Shown one piece after another: positions 1 through 7,361 of a stretch of DNA of 20,981 nucleotides. A program made the position numbers and the translations under genes. The stretch covers positions 1 to 20,981 of the forward strand of contig JACMOJ010000354.1 in the NCBI GenBank assembly GCA_014378085.1. Reading direction: 5' to 3'. Source of the DNA: Burkholderiales bacterium (lineage in GTDB: Bacteria; Pseudomonadota; Gammaproteobacteria; Burkholderiales; Usitatibacteraceae). Below the pieces are notes generated by a model. The model had not been told where the DNA came from. It did not search any database and saw only the letters and a program-made list of their open reading frames with translations. The stretch's first letter is position 1. Each line of letters begins with the position of its first letter.

Positions 1-552
1 GGCGTCGGTGGCAATGACAACCCGCGCGCCTTTCTCGCCATTAATGCGCCCGCTTTGGTCCCACTGCGCAAGCAGGGCGCTGAGTTTGGCCACATCGTTG
101 TGGGGATATCGCTTGACCGTGGCTCGCGAGAGTTGCGCGCCATCATTAAGACAGGCGTGATTGAGTTTGTCGGCGAAGATGACATCACCACGCCCAGCCA
201 GCGAAGACAGGATGCCGAGATTGGCGGCATAGCCGGAACCAAACAGCAGCGCTTTTGGCATGCCCGCGTGTTTCGCGAGGCGCTCCTCGAGTTCCTCGTG
301 TGGTGCCATATGCCCTGTCACCATGTGTGATGCGCCGGCGCCGAGGCCATATTTTTTGAGTGCGCGCATGGTGGCCTCCACCACACGGGGATGATTCGCG
401 AGGCCTAAATAATCATTGCTGGCAAACGACAACACCCGCTGGCCATCGATCACCATCGATGCATCCTGTGCCGTGGCAACTAAGCGACGTGCACGCAGTT
501 GGTCTGCTTGGGCGAGCTCGGCGAGGTAGGCGGAAAAATCTGAGGTCGGCAT
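1..552 (-). CDS. bioF: 8-amino-7-oxononanoate synthase, N-terminal part (cut by window edge)
   Basis: A reading frame open to the left edge starts at the ATG at 552 and gives 184 residues. BioF is a cytoplasmic PLP enzyme that condenses pimeloyl-ACP (or -CoA) with L-alanine to make 8-amino-7-oxononanoate, the first step of the biotin ring pathway. Visible family motifs are FASNDYLGLANHPRV near residue 42, YGLGAGASHMVTGH near 68, FGSGYAANLG near 104 and DKLNHACLNDGAQLSRA near 127. The PLP-binding lysine lies in the missing C-terminal half. The gene follows bioB on the same strand after about 200 bases of hairpin-rich DNA, so the two may share a transcript. The related enzymes KBL and ALAS share the fold, but the motif wording and the bioB neighbour favour BioF. 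Confidence 0.93.
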   Translation of the reverse strand, partial: MPTSDFSAYLAELAQADQLRARRLVATAQDASMVIDGQRVLSFASNDYLGLANHPRVVEATMRALKKYGLGAGASHMVTGHMAPHEELEERLAKHAGMPKALLFGSGYAANLGILSSLAGRGDVIFADKLNHACLNDGAQLSRATVKRYPHNDVAKLSALLAQWDQSGRINGEKGARVVIATDA

Positions 553-589
553 TCGGTGGTGGGCTACGGATGGAAACTGGTTGAAACCC

Positions 590-740
590 CAAATAAACGC
601 AGATGGAGCGGCAGAGCGATGACCCTAGCCCGATGAAATCATTGGAGAGAATTTGTTCCCCTCCAGCAACCTGTGACCGTACCTTGAAGGTTGGCGATCT
701 AGGGTTTTACCGGATGCATCTGCGTGCATCTGCGTTTTTA
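590..740. repeat. Hairpin-rich intergenic element between bioB and bioF
   Basis: The bioB-bioF spacer (553-755) contains nested inverted repeats. An outer 11-bp perfect pair is AAACGCAGATG at 595-605 with CATCTGCGTTT at 727-737. An inner 7-bp pair is ACCCTAG at 622-628 with CTAGGGT at 699-705. A small internal stem is TGGAG at 643-647 with CTCCA at 661-665. The right arm also carries a tandem direct repeat GCATCTGCGT at 716-725 and 726-735. No ORF is credible. It may be a dispersed REP-like element or a processing/attenuation structure in a bioB-bioF transcript; the sequence alone cannot decide. Confidence 0.5.
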
Positions 741-755
741 TGACGCCTTACCGAA

Positions 756-1796
756 CTAAAGCGGCTCAATGCCCAGCTTAGAAAACAGTGCACGATCGCG
801 CTCCACGTCCGGGTTACCCGTGGTGAGTAACTTCTCACCGTAGAAAATAGAATTGGCCCCAGCCAGAAAACAAAGTGCTTGGGTGGCTTCGTTCATCTCC
901 TGCCGACCCGCCGACAATCTCACAAAACTCTTCGGCATGGTGATGCGTGCCGCCGCGATCGTGCGCACAAATTCCGTCCAATCGATGGCGCGCTCACCGG
1001 CCAGCTGCTCGTGTAGCGGCGTACCCTCGACTTGTACGAGGTAGTTGATCGGCACGGATTCTGGTGGCGGGCCAAGGCTCGCCAATTGTGCGATGAGGCC
1101 TGCGCGTTCGGTACGCGACTCACCCATCCCCACAATACCGCCACAACACACATTGATGCCGGCCTCACGTACGCGGCTGAGCGTATCGAGTCGATCTTGG
1201 TACGCGCGCGTCGTTACGATGTCGCCGTATTTTTCCGGCGCGGTGTCGAGGTTGTGGTTGTAGTAATCGAGGCCCGCAGTCTTGAGTTGTTCGGCTTGAC
1301 CATCTTTGAGCATGCCGAGTGTGCAGCAGGTTTCTAGCCCCAGCGCCTTAACTTCCCGCACCATATCCAAGACGGGCTCGAGGTCGCGTTGTTTTGGTCC
1401 GCGCCACGCCGCTCCCATACAAAATCTTGATGCGCCGTTTTGCTTGGCAAGCTTGGCGGTCGCGACAACGGTGGCAACGTCGAGGATCGCCTCGTTCTCG
1501 ACGCCGGTTTGGTAACGCGCCGCCTGCGGACAATAGCCACAATCCTCAGAACAGCCGCCGGTCTTGATGGAAAGCAGCGTAGAGAGTTGCACCTTGTTGG
1601 CGGCGTGATGCTCGCGGTGTACGGTTTGCGCACGGAAAAGCAGATCGTTAAAAGGCAGTGCAAACAGTGCCTCAACGTCGGCGACCGACCAGTTTTGCGC
1701 TTGCCAGCGACGCGATACGTGAACCGCCTGTGGGGGTGGCGACTCTGTTGGTACGGGATGCGACGTTGGCGAGAGTTGCGGCATCACAGTGCTCAT
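756..1796 (-). CDS. bioB: Biotin synthase (radical SAM)
   Basis: A 346-residue protein, the same length as E. coli BioB. It inserts sulfur into dethiobiotin to make biotin, using a [4Fe-4S] cluster plus SAM and a sacrificial [2Fe-2S] cluster. The radical-SAM CxxxCxxC is C82, C86 and C89 within [16 protein letters not shown]. The expected [2Fe-2S] ligands are present at C126 (FCMGAAWR), C157 (ETCCTLGM), C217 ([12 protein letters not shown]) and the arginine of FVRLSAGR near 293. The N-terminus has an extra proline-rich stretch of about 25 residues before the usual start of homology, offset by a short C-terminus. It is first in a bioB-bioF pair and divergent from comF. No bioA, bioC or bioD is in the window. 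Confidence 0.97.
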   Translation of the reverse strand: MSTVMPQLSPTSHPVPTESPPPQAVHVSRRWQAQNWSVADVEALFALPFNDLLFRAQTVHREHHAANKVQLSTLLSIKTGGCSEDCGYCPQAARYQTGVENEAILDVATVVATAKLAKQNGASRFCMGAAWRGPKQRDLEPVLDMVREVKALGLETCCTLGMLKDGQAEQLKTAGLDYYNHNLDTAPEKYGDIVTTRAYQDRLDTLSRVREAGINVCCGGIVGMGESRTERAGLIAQLASLGPPPESVPINYLVQVEGTPLHEQLAGERAIDWTEFVRTIAAARITMPKSFVRLSAGRQEMNEATQALCFLAGANSIFYGEKLLTTGNPDVERDRALFSKLGIEPL

Positions 1797-2046
1797 GGTG
1801 GCTTTCGTGCGGTGTCGGCCTGTGGTGGCATTACCGGCTTAATGTTTGATGCCCACCCAGTGCCGTCTCATAAGAAGAGGCTCATCGCAGCATTTAGCGC
1901 GATGGGAAGGCTAAACTTCGACTATGAAGAACGCCCAACGGTATGTCAATTCCTGCCTTGCCAAATTACGACAATTGCCTAATCGTTACGCGCATGCGGT
2001 TTGTTCGATGGCAAATGCGCTCGAGTTTGGTCTAACCCGATAGCGT
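1797..2046. other. Divergent intergenic region bioB/comF
   Basis: About 250 bases between the two starts. I see no credible gene; plus-strand frames crossing it are shadows of bioB. It holds the candidate bioB promoter listed separately. I looked for a BirA-type operator (TTGTAAACC with its inverted partner) and for BioR-like TTATCTATAA palindromes and found neither, so biotin regulation is not visible here. An in-frame TAG at 2041 sets the 5' limit of comF. Confidence 0.5.
1921..1949 (-). promoter_or_regulatory. Candidate sigma-70 promoter for bioB
   Basis: On the minus strand a perfect -35 box TTGACA (plus positions 1944-1949) is followed by exactly 17 bases and then CATAGT (1921-1926), which matches the TATAAT -10 consensus at 4 of 6 positions. 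It points toward bioB and would leave a 5' leader of roughly 115-120 bases. This is a pattern match only; the start site has not been mapped. Confidence 0.5.
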
Positions 2047-2772
2047 ATGGCCAACATCGCTTCCGGCTTGTTTGGTCGTCCACGTTTAACCAACATCGAG
2101 CAAGCTTGTGCCCTGTGTGAAGCCACCGGTCGAAGCGCGGTCTGCATCGCGTGCGTCGATAGCTTGGCACGCTCGCAGCGCGCATTTGCGTGTGCAAGCT
2201 GTGGTGTGCCCGGCGCAACCAGTGCGGTCTGCGGACAGTGTTTGCGCGATCCGCCATTTTTTGATGCCACCATCGCCGCGTTCCATTATCAATACCCATT
2301 TGACCGGTTGGTACAGTCTCTTAAGTTCAATGCCGATTTAAAGTTGGTGCAGTTCTTCAGTAATGCACTGGCACAAGCGGTGAGGTCGCCGCATGACGAG
2401 ATACGCTCGCCTCACGAAATTGTTGTGGCACTCCCGTTGGCTAATGAGCGCCTTAAAAAGCGCGGCTTTAATCAGGCGGCGTTGTTGGCGGCTGGAGTGG
2501 CCAAACAGCTGCGGTTGCCGGTCGCGCATGGCGCGATGTTGCGGATTCGTGAAACACCGCCGCAGTCGGGGCTCAACCGCGAAGCTCGAATTAAAAATAT
2601 TCGTGGCGCCTTCGCGTGCGATGCCAGTCTTGCTGGGCGCAGCGTGGTGTTGGTCGACGATGTAATGACCACTGGGGCAACCCTATCCGAAGCCGCAAGC
2701 GCGCTGAAACTAGCGGGCGCCGCACGGGTCGAGGCGTGGGTGCTGGCGCGCGCCCTTCCGGGCAGCAACTAA
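2047..2772 (+). CDS. comF: ComF family protein (phosphoribosyltransferase-like)
   Basis: A 241-residue protein with the ComF/GntX layout. The N-terminal half has a cysteine-rich zinc-ribbon-like region (CALC 21-24, CIAC 33-36, CASC 49-52, CGQC 62-65). The C-terminal half is a type I PRTase-like domain with the PRPP-loop motif [13 protein letters not shown] near residue 200 and the preceding [12 protein letters not shown] family motif. ComF proteins are linked to DNA uptake in competent bacteria; many proteobacterial members lack a proven role, so competence is an inference. The ATG at 2047 is the first start after an in-frame TAG at 2041; its ribosome binding site is poor. It overlaps trmL by one base (TAATG), indicating co-transcription. 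Confidence 0.9.
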   Translation: MANIASGLFGRPRLTNIEQACALCEATGRSAVCIACVDSLARSQRAFACASCGVPGATSAVCGQCLRDPPFFDATIAAFHYQYPFDRLVQSLKFNADLKLVQFFSNALAQAVRSPHDEIRSPHEIVVALPLANERLKKRGFNQAALLAAGVAKQLRLPVAHGAMLRIRETPPQSGLNREARIKNIRGAFACDASLAGRSVVLVDDVMTTGATLSEAASALKLAGAARVEAWVLARALPGSN

Positions 2773-3242
2773 TGGTCGAAGTTGTCCTGGTCTCGCCTGA
2801 GATTCCACCCAATACGGGTAACGTAATTCGCTTGTGTGCCAACACTGGCGCCAGGCTTCACTTGGTTCATCCTCTGGGATTTGTGTGGGACGACAAGCGC
2901 GTGCGCCGTGCCGGCCTCGACTATCACGAACTGACCAACGTAACACATCACGTCGATTGGGCGGCATGCGTGGCGTCGCTTGCGAATCGCCGCTTCGTCG
3001 CCATTGAAACCGGCGGGACTACGCCGCTCGATGCGTTTGTCTTTCACTCAGACGACGTCCTCGTGTTTGGGCAGGAGACGGCAGGTTTATCGAAGCAAAT
3101 TCTGGCGGAAATCCCGCCTAACCAACGTGTGACACTGCCCATGATGCCAGGCAACCGTAGTTTGAATCTGTCGAATTCAGTTGCCGTCACTGTCTACGAA
3201 GCATGGCGTCAACTCGGCTACCAAGGCAGCGTGATGCGCTAA
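2772..3242 (+). CDS. trmL: tRNA (cytidine(34)-2'-O)-methyltransferase
   Basis: A 156-residue SPOUT methyltransferase, close to E. coli TrmL (157). It uses SAM to methylate the 2'-O of the wobble C/U34 in tRNA-Leu isoacceptors. The three family motifs are visible: [17 protein letters not shown] at residues 10-26, FGQETAGLS near 97, and the knot motif [20 protein letters not shown] near 121. The frame remains open upstream to 2616, but that part lies within comF and has no family similarity. The ATG at 2772, overlapping the comF TAA, gives the canonical N-terminus. The comF-trmL pairing is common in betaproteobacteria. Confidence 0.96.
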   Translation: MVEVVLVSPEIPPNTGNVIRLCANTGARLHLVHPLGFVWDDKRVRRAGLDYHELTNVTHHVDWAACVASLANRRFVAIETGGTTPLDAFVFHSDDVLVFGQETAGLSKQILAEIPPNQRVTLPMMPGNRSLNLSNSVAVTVYEAWRQLGYQGSVMR

Positions 3243-3251
3243 CAGGGGATG

Positions 3252-3283
3252 GCGGGACAGGTTGGCGCTCGCAACTGTCCCGC
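3252..3283. terminator. Hairpin between convergent trmL and hsp20
   Basis: A 9-bp perfect stem GCGGGACAG (3252-3260) / CTGTCCCGC (3275-3283) extends by TTG/CAA across a 1-base bulge, with a loop of about 7 bases. It starts 10 bases after the trmL stop and ends 11 bases before the hsp20 stop. There is no T-tract on either side, so it may act as a bidirectional RNA 3'-end stabiliser or a Rho-assisted terminator rather than a classic intrinsic one. Confidence 0.6.
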
Positions 3284-3294
3284 GTTGCTGGCGA

Positions 3295-3717
3295 CTAATT
3301 GATCGCAATACGTTTTGCGGCAGGCGCTAGTTTTTTGGGCAGCACCAATGTCAGCAAGCCGTCCACGTACTTGGCTTCTACGTTGGTATCGTCAATTTCC
3401 TGTGCAACGACAAAACTGCGCGATGATTTGCCAAACACCCGCTCTGCATGCACCACGCGCTCGCCCTCAGCCACCGATGGACCACGTTTCACTTCGGCTT
3501 CAATGGAAACTTCGTTTTTTTCCACGTTCACGTGGATGTCCTCCTTGCGAACGCCGGCTAAAACAGCCGTTACGCGATATGACTTCTCGTCTTCGGTGAC
3601 ATCGATTTTGATGCGCGGCTCACCTGCGGTTGCCGGACCAAAAAAGCTCGCAAACAGGTCGTCGGTTGAAGGACGTAGGCGGGGGTTAAGATTGTGAAGA
3701 CGTACCAGTGTGTTCAT
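3295..3717 (-). CDS. Small heat-shock protein, Hsp20/alpha-crystallin family
   Basis: A 140-residue ATP-independent holdase that binds unfolding proteins. The alpha-crystallin domain spans about residues 34-130. It includes IKIDVTEDEKSYRVTAVLAG, the DIHVNVEKNEVSIEAEV strand pair, the RSFVVAQEID segment and the consensus GLLTLVLPKK (A-x-x-x-G-x-L type) near the end. The N-terminal arm is short, and the C-terminal tail ends IAIN, which carries an I-x-I oligomerisation motif. The frame opens further upstream to 3744, but the ATG at 3717 has a good Shine-Dalgarno (TTGGAG, then an A6 run) and gives the normal N-terminus. It lies downstream of hslVU on the same strand, separated by a pseudogene remnant. 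Confidence 0.95.
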   Translation of the reverse strand: MNTLVRLHNLNPRLRPSTDDLFASFFGPATAGEPRIKIDVTEDEKSYRVTAVLAGVRKEDIHVNVEKNEVSIEAEVKRGPSVAEGERVVHAERVFGKSSRSFVVAQEIDDTNVEAKYVDGLLTLVLPKKLAPAAKRIAIN

Positions 3718-3740
3718 GTTTTTTCTCCAAGAGTTAAAAA
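3718..3740 (-). promoter_or_regulatory. Candidate RNA thermometer over the hsp20 ribosome binding site
   Basis: On the minus strand the leader just before the hsp20 ATG reads TTTTT-AA-CTC-TTG-GAG-AAAAAA-C-ATG. CTC (3731-3733) can pair with the GAG of the Shine-Dalgarno (3725-3727), closing a UUG loop, and U5 (3736-3740) can pair with the A run (3719-3724). This would hide the whole binding site in a weak, mostly A-U hairpin that melts on warming. It resembles the logic of fourU/ROSE elements found ahead of Hsp20 genes, but it is shorter than known ROSE elements. Structural inference only. Confidence 0.4.
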
Positions 3741-3856
3741 TCAAATTCGCGCCGTAACCGTATCGGTGATCAGCGATCTGCTCGTTACGTCAAACGAAAT
3801 ATTTAGCGTACGAGCGAGTGTGACGACAACGAATAAGATAGTTACGACATCCGAAA

Positions 3857-4202
3857 CTACAAGCGCTGAAAACACTTCGAGCTGAAATATTTGCTTCGGC
3901 TCAAATGTGCATTTATGCTTGTATTTACGTTCGATGCCCCCACAGTGAAAGGCCGATTAAGATCGGTTGGTACGTGGACGCTGATCGTGCCTTTTTTACG
4001 CAGCACGAGTTGGTTTAGTCGCAACGCTTTAGATACTTCGCGCCGCCTCATGCGCTTCTGCCGCAGTGGGGAAGACGGCCATGACCTCATCGCAGATGTT
4101 CTTAACCACCGTGTCCTGCCAACGAACTACGTTGCCTGACAGAAGATTTAGGCCCTCGTTGATCGTAGTCGCGGCGACCTCGTCGCCAAAATGTAAAGAT
4201 GA
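3857..4202 (-). pseudogene. Remnant of a class III adenylate/guanylate cyclase (with possible FHA tail)
   Basis: Minus-strand frame 4202 down to the TAA at 4029 encodes about 57 residues that read like the start of a class III cyclase domain: SSLHFGDEVAATTINEG, then TVVKNICDEVMAVFPTA and AEAHEAARSI. Intact homologues typically have L-Y-x-x-LGDE and TVVK-TIGDEVM-FP; here the IGDE glycine is a cysteine. The N-terminus, first metal aspartate and second half of the domain are gone. After a frame change, the frame ending at 3857 contains RPFTVGASNVNTSIN and LSRS, faintly like the core of the FHA domain often fused to such cyclases. The stop, frameshift and lost core all indicate decay. This fills most of the hslU-hsp20 gap. 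The cyclase call is fairly firm, the FHA part weak. Confidence 0.65.
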
Positions 4203-4253
4203 AAACTGCCCGTCTGGCGGGCAGTTTCACGGCAAAGATGCTTAAACTGCCCG
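4203..4253 (-). terminator. hslU terminator-like hairpin with a third, competing arm
   Basis: On the minus strand, 22 bases after the hslU stop, comes CGGGCAGTTT (4253-4244), then its complement AAACTGCCCG (4227-4218), a 5-base loop, and a second CGGGCAGTTT (4212-4203) leading into TTTTC and T-rich sequence. Arms 2 and 3 form a 10-bp perfect terminator-like stem with a short T-tract. Arm 1 can pair with arm 2 instead. This is the topology of a terminator/antiterminator pair, though simple duplication of one arm would look the same. Confidence 0.6.
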
Positions 4254-4274
4254 TGGATTGGCGAGTTTTGCATT

Positions 4275-5612
4275 TCACAAGACGTAACGCGCAAGGTCCT
4301 CACTTTTTGCGAGCGCACCGAGTTTTTCATCGACGTAGGCCGGTGTGATCGTAAAAGCGGGCTGTCTGGCGTCGGCGTCATAGCTAATATCTTCAAGCAG
4401 TTTTTCCATCACCGTATAAAGTCGGCGCGCGCCTATATTCTCGGTTTTTTCATTCACCGCAAACGCAATCTCGGCAAGGCGGCGGACGGTTTCCGGCGGA
4501 AAGGTCAATGCGACGTTTTCGGTTCCAAGTAGCGCTTGATACTGCTTGGTGAGGCACGCATCGGTGTTGGTGAGGATCGCTTCAAAGTCTTCCACCGACA
4601 GGGACTGTAGCTCAACTCGAATCGGCAGGCGGCCTTGCAATTCTGGAATGAGGTCAGACGGTTTGGCGAAATGAAATGCGCCAGAGGCAATAAACAAAAT
4701 ATGGTCGGTTTTCACCATGCCGTATTTGGTGGAGATGGTGGTCCCCTCAACCAGCGGCAATAAATCACGTTGCACGCCTTGGCGCGACACGTCCGCACCT
4801 TGCATCTCCGAGCGTGTGGCGATCTTGTCTATTTCATCAAGAAATACGATGCCATTTTGCTCAACGTTTTTCAACGCCTCCAGCTTGGTCTCGTCATCAT
4901 TAACGAGTTTGATGGCTTCCTCATCGGTCAGGAGACGCAGCGCTTCTTTCACCGTTACCTTGCGCGGTTTTTTACGTCCAGAGCCCATGTCCTTAAACAT
5001 GCCCTGCAATTGCTGTGTTAAATCTTCCATGCCCGGCGGACCAAAAATCTCCATCGAGGCTGGGGTGACCGACAGCTCGATTTCAATTTCGCGATCATCG
5101 AGTTTGCCTTCGCGCAGCATCTTGCGAAATTTTTCGCGCGTCTGACTGTCGTTCACCGCCGTCTCTTCATTCGCCGGTTTGCCATAGAAATCAAAGCTTC
5201 TCGCCTGCGGCAGTAGCACATCAAGCACCTGCTCTTCGGCATTGTCGCTGGCAAGATGGCGCGTCTTTTGTGACGCCGACTCGCGGGCCTCCTTGATGGC
5301 CGACTCAACCAAGTCGCGGATGATGGTGTCGACATCGCGTCCGACGTATCCTACCTCCGTGAATTTTGTCGCCTCGACTTTTATAAACGGGGCTTGAGCG
5401 AGCTTGGCGAGACGCCTAGCAATTTCGGTTTTGCCGACGCCGGTTGGCCCGATCATCAGAATATTCTTCGGTGTGATTTCAGTGCGCAGCGGTTCGTCGA
5501 CTTGACTGCGGCGCCAGCGGTTGCGCAGGGCAATGGCGACCGCACGCTTGGCGGCGGCTTGGCCGACAATGTATTTGTCGAGTTCGCTAACAATTTCTTT
5601 CGGCGTCATCAT
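4275..5612 (-). CDS. hslU: ATP-dependent protease ATPase subunit HslU (ClpY)
   Basis: A 445-residue AAA+ unfoldase (E. coli 443) that forms hexameric caps on the HslV peptidase and threads substrates into it. Visible motifs are the N-terminal [17 protein letters not shown], Walker A GPTGVGKT (55-62), pore loop GYVGRD (88-93), Walker [12 protein letters not shown] (254-264), sensor/arginine region [18 protein letters not shown], and the C-terminal LARYVL tail that docks into HslV. The start is either of two consecutive ATGs (5612 or 5609); the first overlaps the hslV stop by 4 bases (ATGA), so translation is coupled. Heat-shock control is usual for the family, but I found no convincing sigma-32 promoter ahead of hslV. 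Confidence 0.98.
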   Translation of the reverse strand: MMTPKEIVSELDKYIVGQAAAKRAVAIALRNRWRRSQVDEPLRTEITPKNILMIGPTGVGKTEIARRLAKLAQAPFIKVEATKFTEVGYVGRDVDTIIRDLVESAIKEARESASQKTRHLASDNAEEQVLDVLLPQARSFDFYGKPANEETAVNDSQTREKFRKMLREGKLDDREIEIELSVTPASMEIFGPPGMEDLTQQLQGMFKDMGSGRKKPRKVTVKEALRLLTDEEAIKLVNDDETKLEALKNVEQNGIVFLDEIDKIATRSEMQGADVSRQGVQRDLLPLVEGTTISTKYGMVKTDHILFIASGAFHFAKPSDLIPELQGRLPIRVELQSLSVEDFEAILTNTDACLTKQYQALLGTENVALTFPPETVRRLAEIAFAVNEKTENIGARRLYTVMEKLLEDISYDADARQPAFTITPAYVDEKLGALAKSEDLARYVL

Positions 5613-6157
5613 CCGAGCGTCTCAATGGTGTGGCATTGGTTGGTGTAGATGCACAAGTCACCTGCAATGGTCAGCGCCTTCTTGACAATTTCGGCTGGTG
5701 CCATTTCGCTGTTTTGCAACAGCGCAAGCGCCGCGGCAAGTGCGTATGGGCCGCCCGAGCCAATCGCTAACAATCCATGCTCCGGTTCCAATACATCGCC
5801 GTTACCGGTGATGATTAGGGACGACTCAGAATCTGCCACTGTCAGCATCGCCTCAAGCCGGCGCAACACGCGATCTGTTCGCCAGTCTTTGGTAAGTTCG
5901 ATGGCGGATCGCATCAAATTTCCCTGGTGTTTCTCCAGTTTTGATTCGAATCGTTCAAACAGCGTAAATGCGTCCGCCGTCGCGCCCGCGAAGCCAGCGA
6001 GGATCTGCTCTTTATAAATTCGGCGCACTTTGCGCGCACTGGCTTTCACCACGATGTTGCCGAGAGTGACTTGGCCATCACCGCCCATCGCGACTTGTTT
6101 GCCGCGTCGAACCGAGACGATGGTGGTACCGTGGTACTGCTCAGGCTGTTGGGACAT
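5609..6157 (-). CDS. hslV: ATP-dependent protease peptidase subunit HslV (ClpQ)
   Basis: A 182-residue Ntn-hydrolase of the bacterial proteasome type, which forms double hexamers inside HslU caps. The motif [11 protein letters not shown] places the catalytic threonine at residue 11, after a 10-residue leader that must be removed to expose Thr as the new N-terminus. E. coli HslV needs to lose only Met. Downstream are [10 protein letters not shown], the [20 protein letters not shown] core and the conserved [14 protein letters not shown] segment. It is co-transcribed and overlaps with hslU. The upstream STAS-module gene ends 60 bases before it on the same strand, so hslV may be in a longer transcript as well as have its own promoter. 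Confidence 0.97.
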   Translation of the reverse strand: MSQQPEQYHGTTIVSVRRGKQVAMGGDGQVTLGNIVVKASARKVRRIYKEQILAGFAGATADAFTLFERFESKLEKHQGNLMRSAIELTKDWRTDRVLRRLEAMLTVADSESSLIITGNGDVLEPEHGLLAIGSGGPYALAAALALLQNSEMAPAEIVKKALTIAGDLCIYTNQCHTIETLG

Positions 6158-6217
6158 GTTGTTGAGTATCGTAAGTGAGCGCTAAATAAAGTTGCGACGG
6201 ACAAGAATAACGGACGA

Positions 6218-7336
6218 CTAAACCGATTTCTTGCGCATGAGAATGGCGTGTTTCGTCATTCCAAAGATTTCCAGCAGTGCGGCGACGAGCTCATTGATGT
6301 TCGACAACACCACACGTTTTTGTGACAAGTGGATTGTACGGATCGACTCAAAAAAAAGGCCGGCCGCCGCAAAATCGATTCTGAGCAATTCGCTCATGTC
6401 GACGGCCACCTCGGACTTGGACGAAGCGTAAAAAGACAGCTGTTGCAACATCTCCAAACTGTTGTGGCTGATCACGCCCTTGAGGTGAAAACCAACTGGG
6501 ACAACGGGCTCTTCTCTAGAAAGCACCGGCAAGAGAGCGGCGGATTCGTCGCCCGCTGGCCGCTCGACTGTCTCCCAAGGTGGTGGCGACCTCTCAAAGG
6601 CGACCGCGTATTCAAGGCCTAAGTCCTCGTACTCACGGAGACGTCCATCGAGTACATACAGCTCAAATAGCAATGACCAATAACCCTGACTATCGGCCGG
6701 TGGTGTTCCCACTTTTTCGTTGATACCTTGTTTGAGCTGCTGCGCGAATTCATCGAGGCCGTTAAACCACACGGGAATTTTTTGTTTGCGTGTTCGCTCG
6801 AGCACAATGGCGAATAACTCCGCTTCCACCGACAGGATGTGTTTGACTTTATTGAACTCGAGCCGCGCGCTGCCCATTTGTTTGGCAAACGCCTCGAACC
6901 GATCAATTTGTTCCAAGATCGCGCCATCCGGCGTTGGGGTAAAGGTGAAAAGATCTTTACGCTCGCGTTTCTCTTTACGCCGCGGGTCGTAGTCAGCGCC
7001 CGCGTCGATCCACGGCGGCGCTGACCGCTCAAAGTTGACCGAGAACAGCATCGACAGCGCATCAAACTCTTGTCGATTGTTAGTGAGCTGATAGAAGTCA
7101 AACATCATCATCCACGCGCGAACGCTATTTTTGCCGTCGTCGGTGCGCAGATAGTCTTTCAAAGTGATCTCTGCGGCGTCAGAGTGGTCGGCCGCATAAA
7201 GAATCGCGGCTTCGTAAATCGGCGGGAAGCTCGTGGAATCCGGCTGCAAAGCTTCGACCGAAAATACGCCAGAAGCTGACATCACTTTCTGGTTGGGTCC
7301 GGTCGCAGAGGGTTTGGTAGGCGGAGTGGTGGCCAT
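6218..7336 (-). CDS. Tandem helical/STAS-domain protein
   Basis: A 372-residue soluble protein with no signal peptide or membrane segment. The C-terminal part (about 282-358) is a STAS-like domain (GFHLKGVISH, then VAVDMSELLRIDFAAAGLFF, then VVLSNINELVAALLEIFGM). The protein looks internally duplicated. A helical segment with FDFYQLTNNRQEFDAL and FERSAPPW (76-109) recurs as FELYVLDGRLREYEDL and FERSPPPW (223-254), each followed by a STAS-like alpha/beta stretch (about 129-206 and 282-358). STAS domains usually carry protein-protein or nucleotide-sensing roles. No phosphorylatable serine context is obvious, so I give no specific function. It lies 25 bases downstream of the DUF3299 gene and 60 upstream of hslV. 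Confidence 0.85.
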   Translation of the reverse strand: MATTPPTKPSATGPNQKVMSASGVFSVEALQPDSTSFPPIYEAAILYAADHSDAAEITLKDYLRTDDGKNSVRAWMMMFDFYQLTNNRQEFDALSMLFSVNFERSAPPWIDAGADYDPRRKEKRERKDLFTFTPTPDGAILEQIDRFEAFAKQMGSARLEFNKVKHILSVEAELFAIVLERTRKQKIPVWFNGLDEFAQQLKQGINEKVGTPPADSQGYWSLLFELYVLDGRLREYEDLGLEYAVAFERSPPPWETVERPAGDESAALLPVLSREEPVVPVGFHLKGVISHNSLEMLQQLSFYASSKSEVAVDMSELLRIDFAAAGLFFESIRTIHLSQKRVVLSNINELVAALLEIFGMTKHAILMRKKSV

Positions 7337-7361
7337 GTGAACCGACTATCCAGTCGATGGA

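Noticed and set aside
1440..1982. A 180-residue plus-strand frame overlapping bioB and the divergent spacer
   Set aside because: It is antisense to the well-supported bioB gene, has no recognisable family motif and reads like a shadow frame.
3891..4139. An 82-residue plus-strand frame between hsp20 and hslU
   Set aside because: The opposite strand carries the cyclase remnant, and the plus frame has no family-like features or ribosome binding site.
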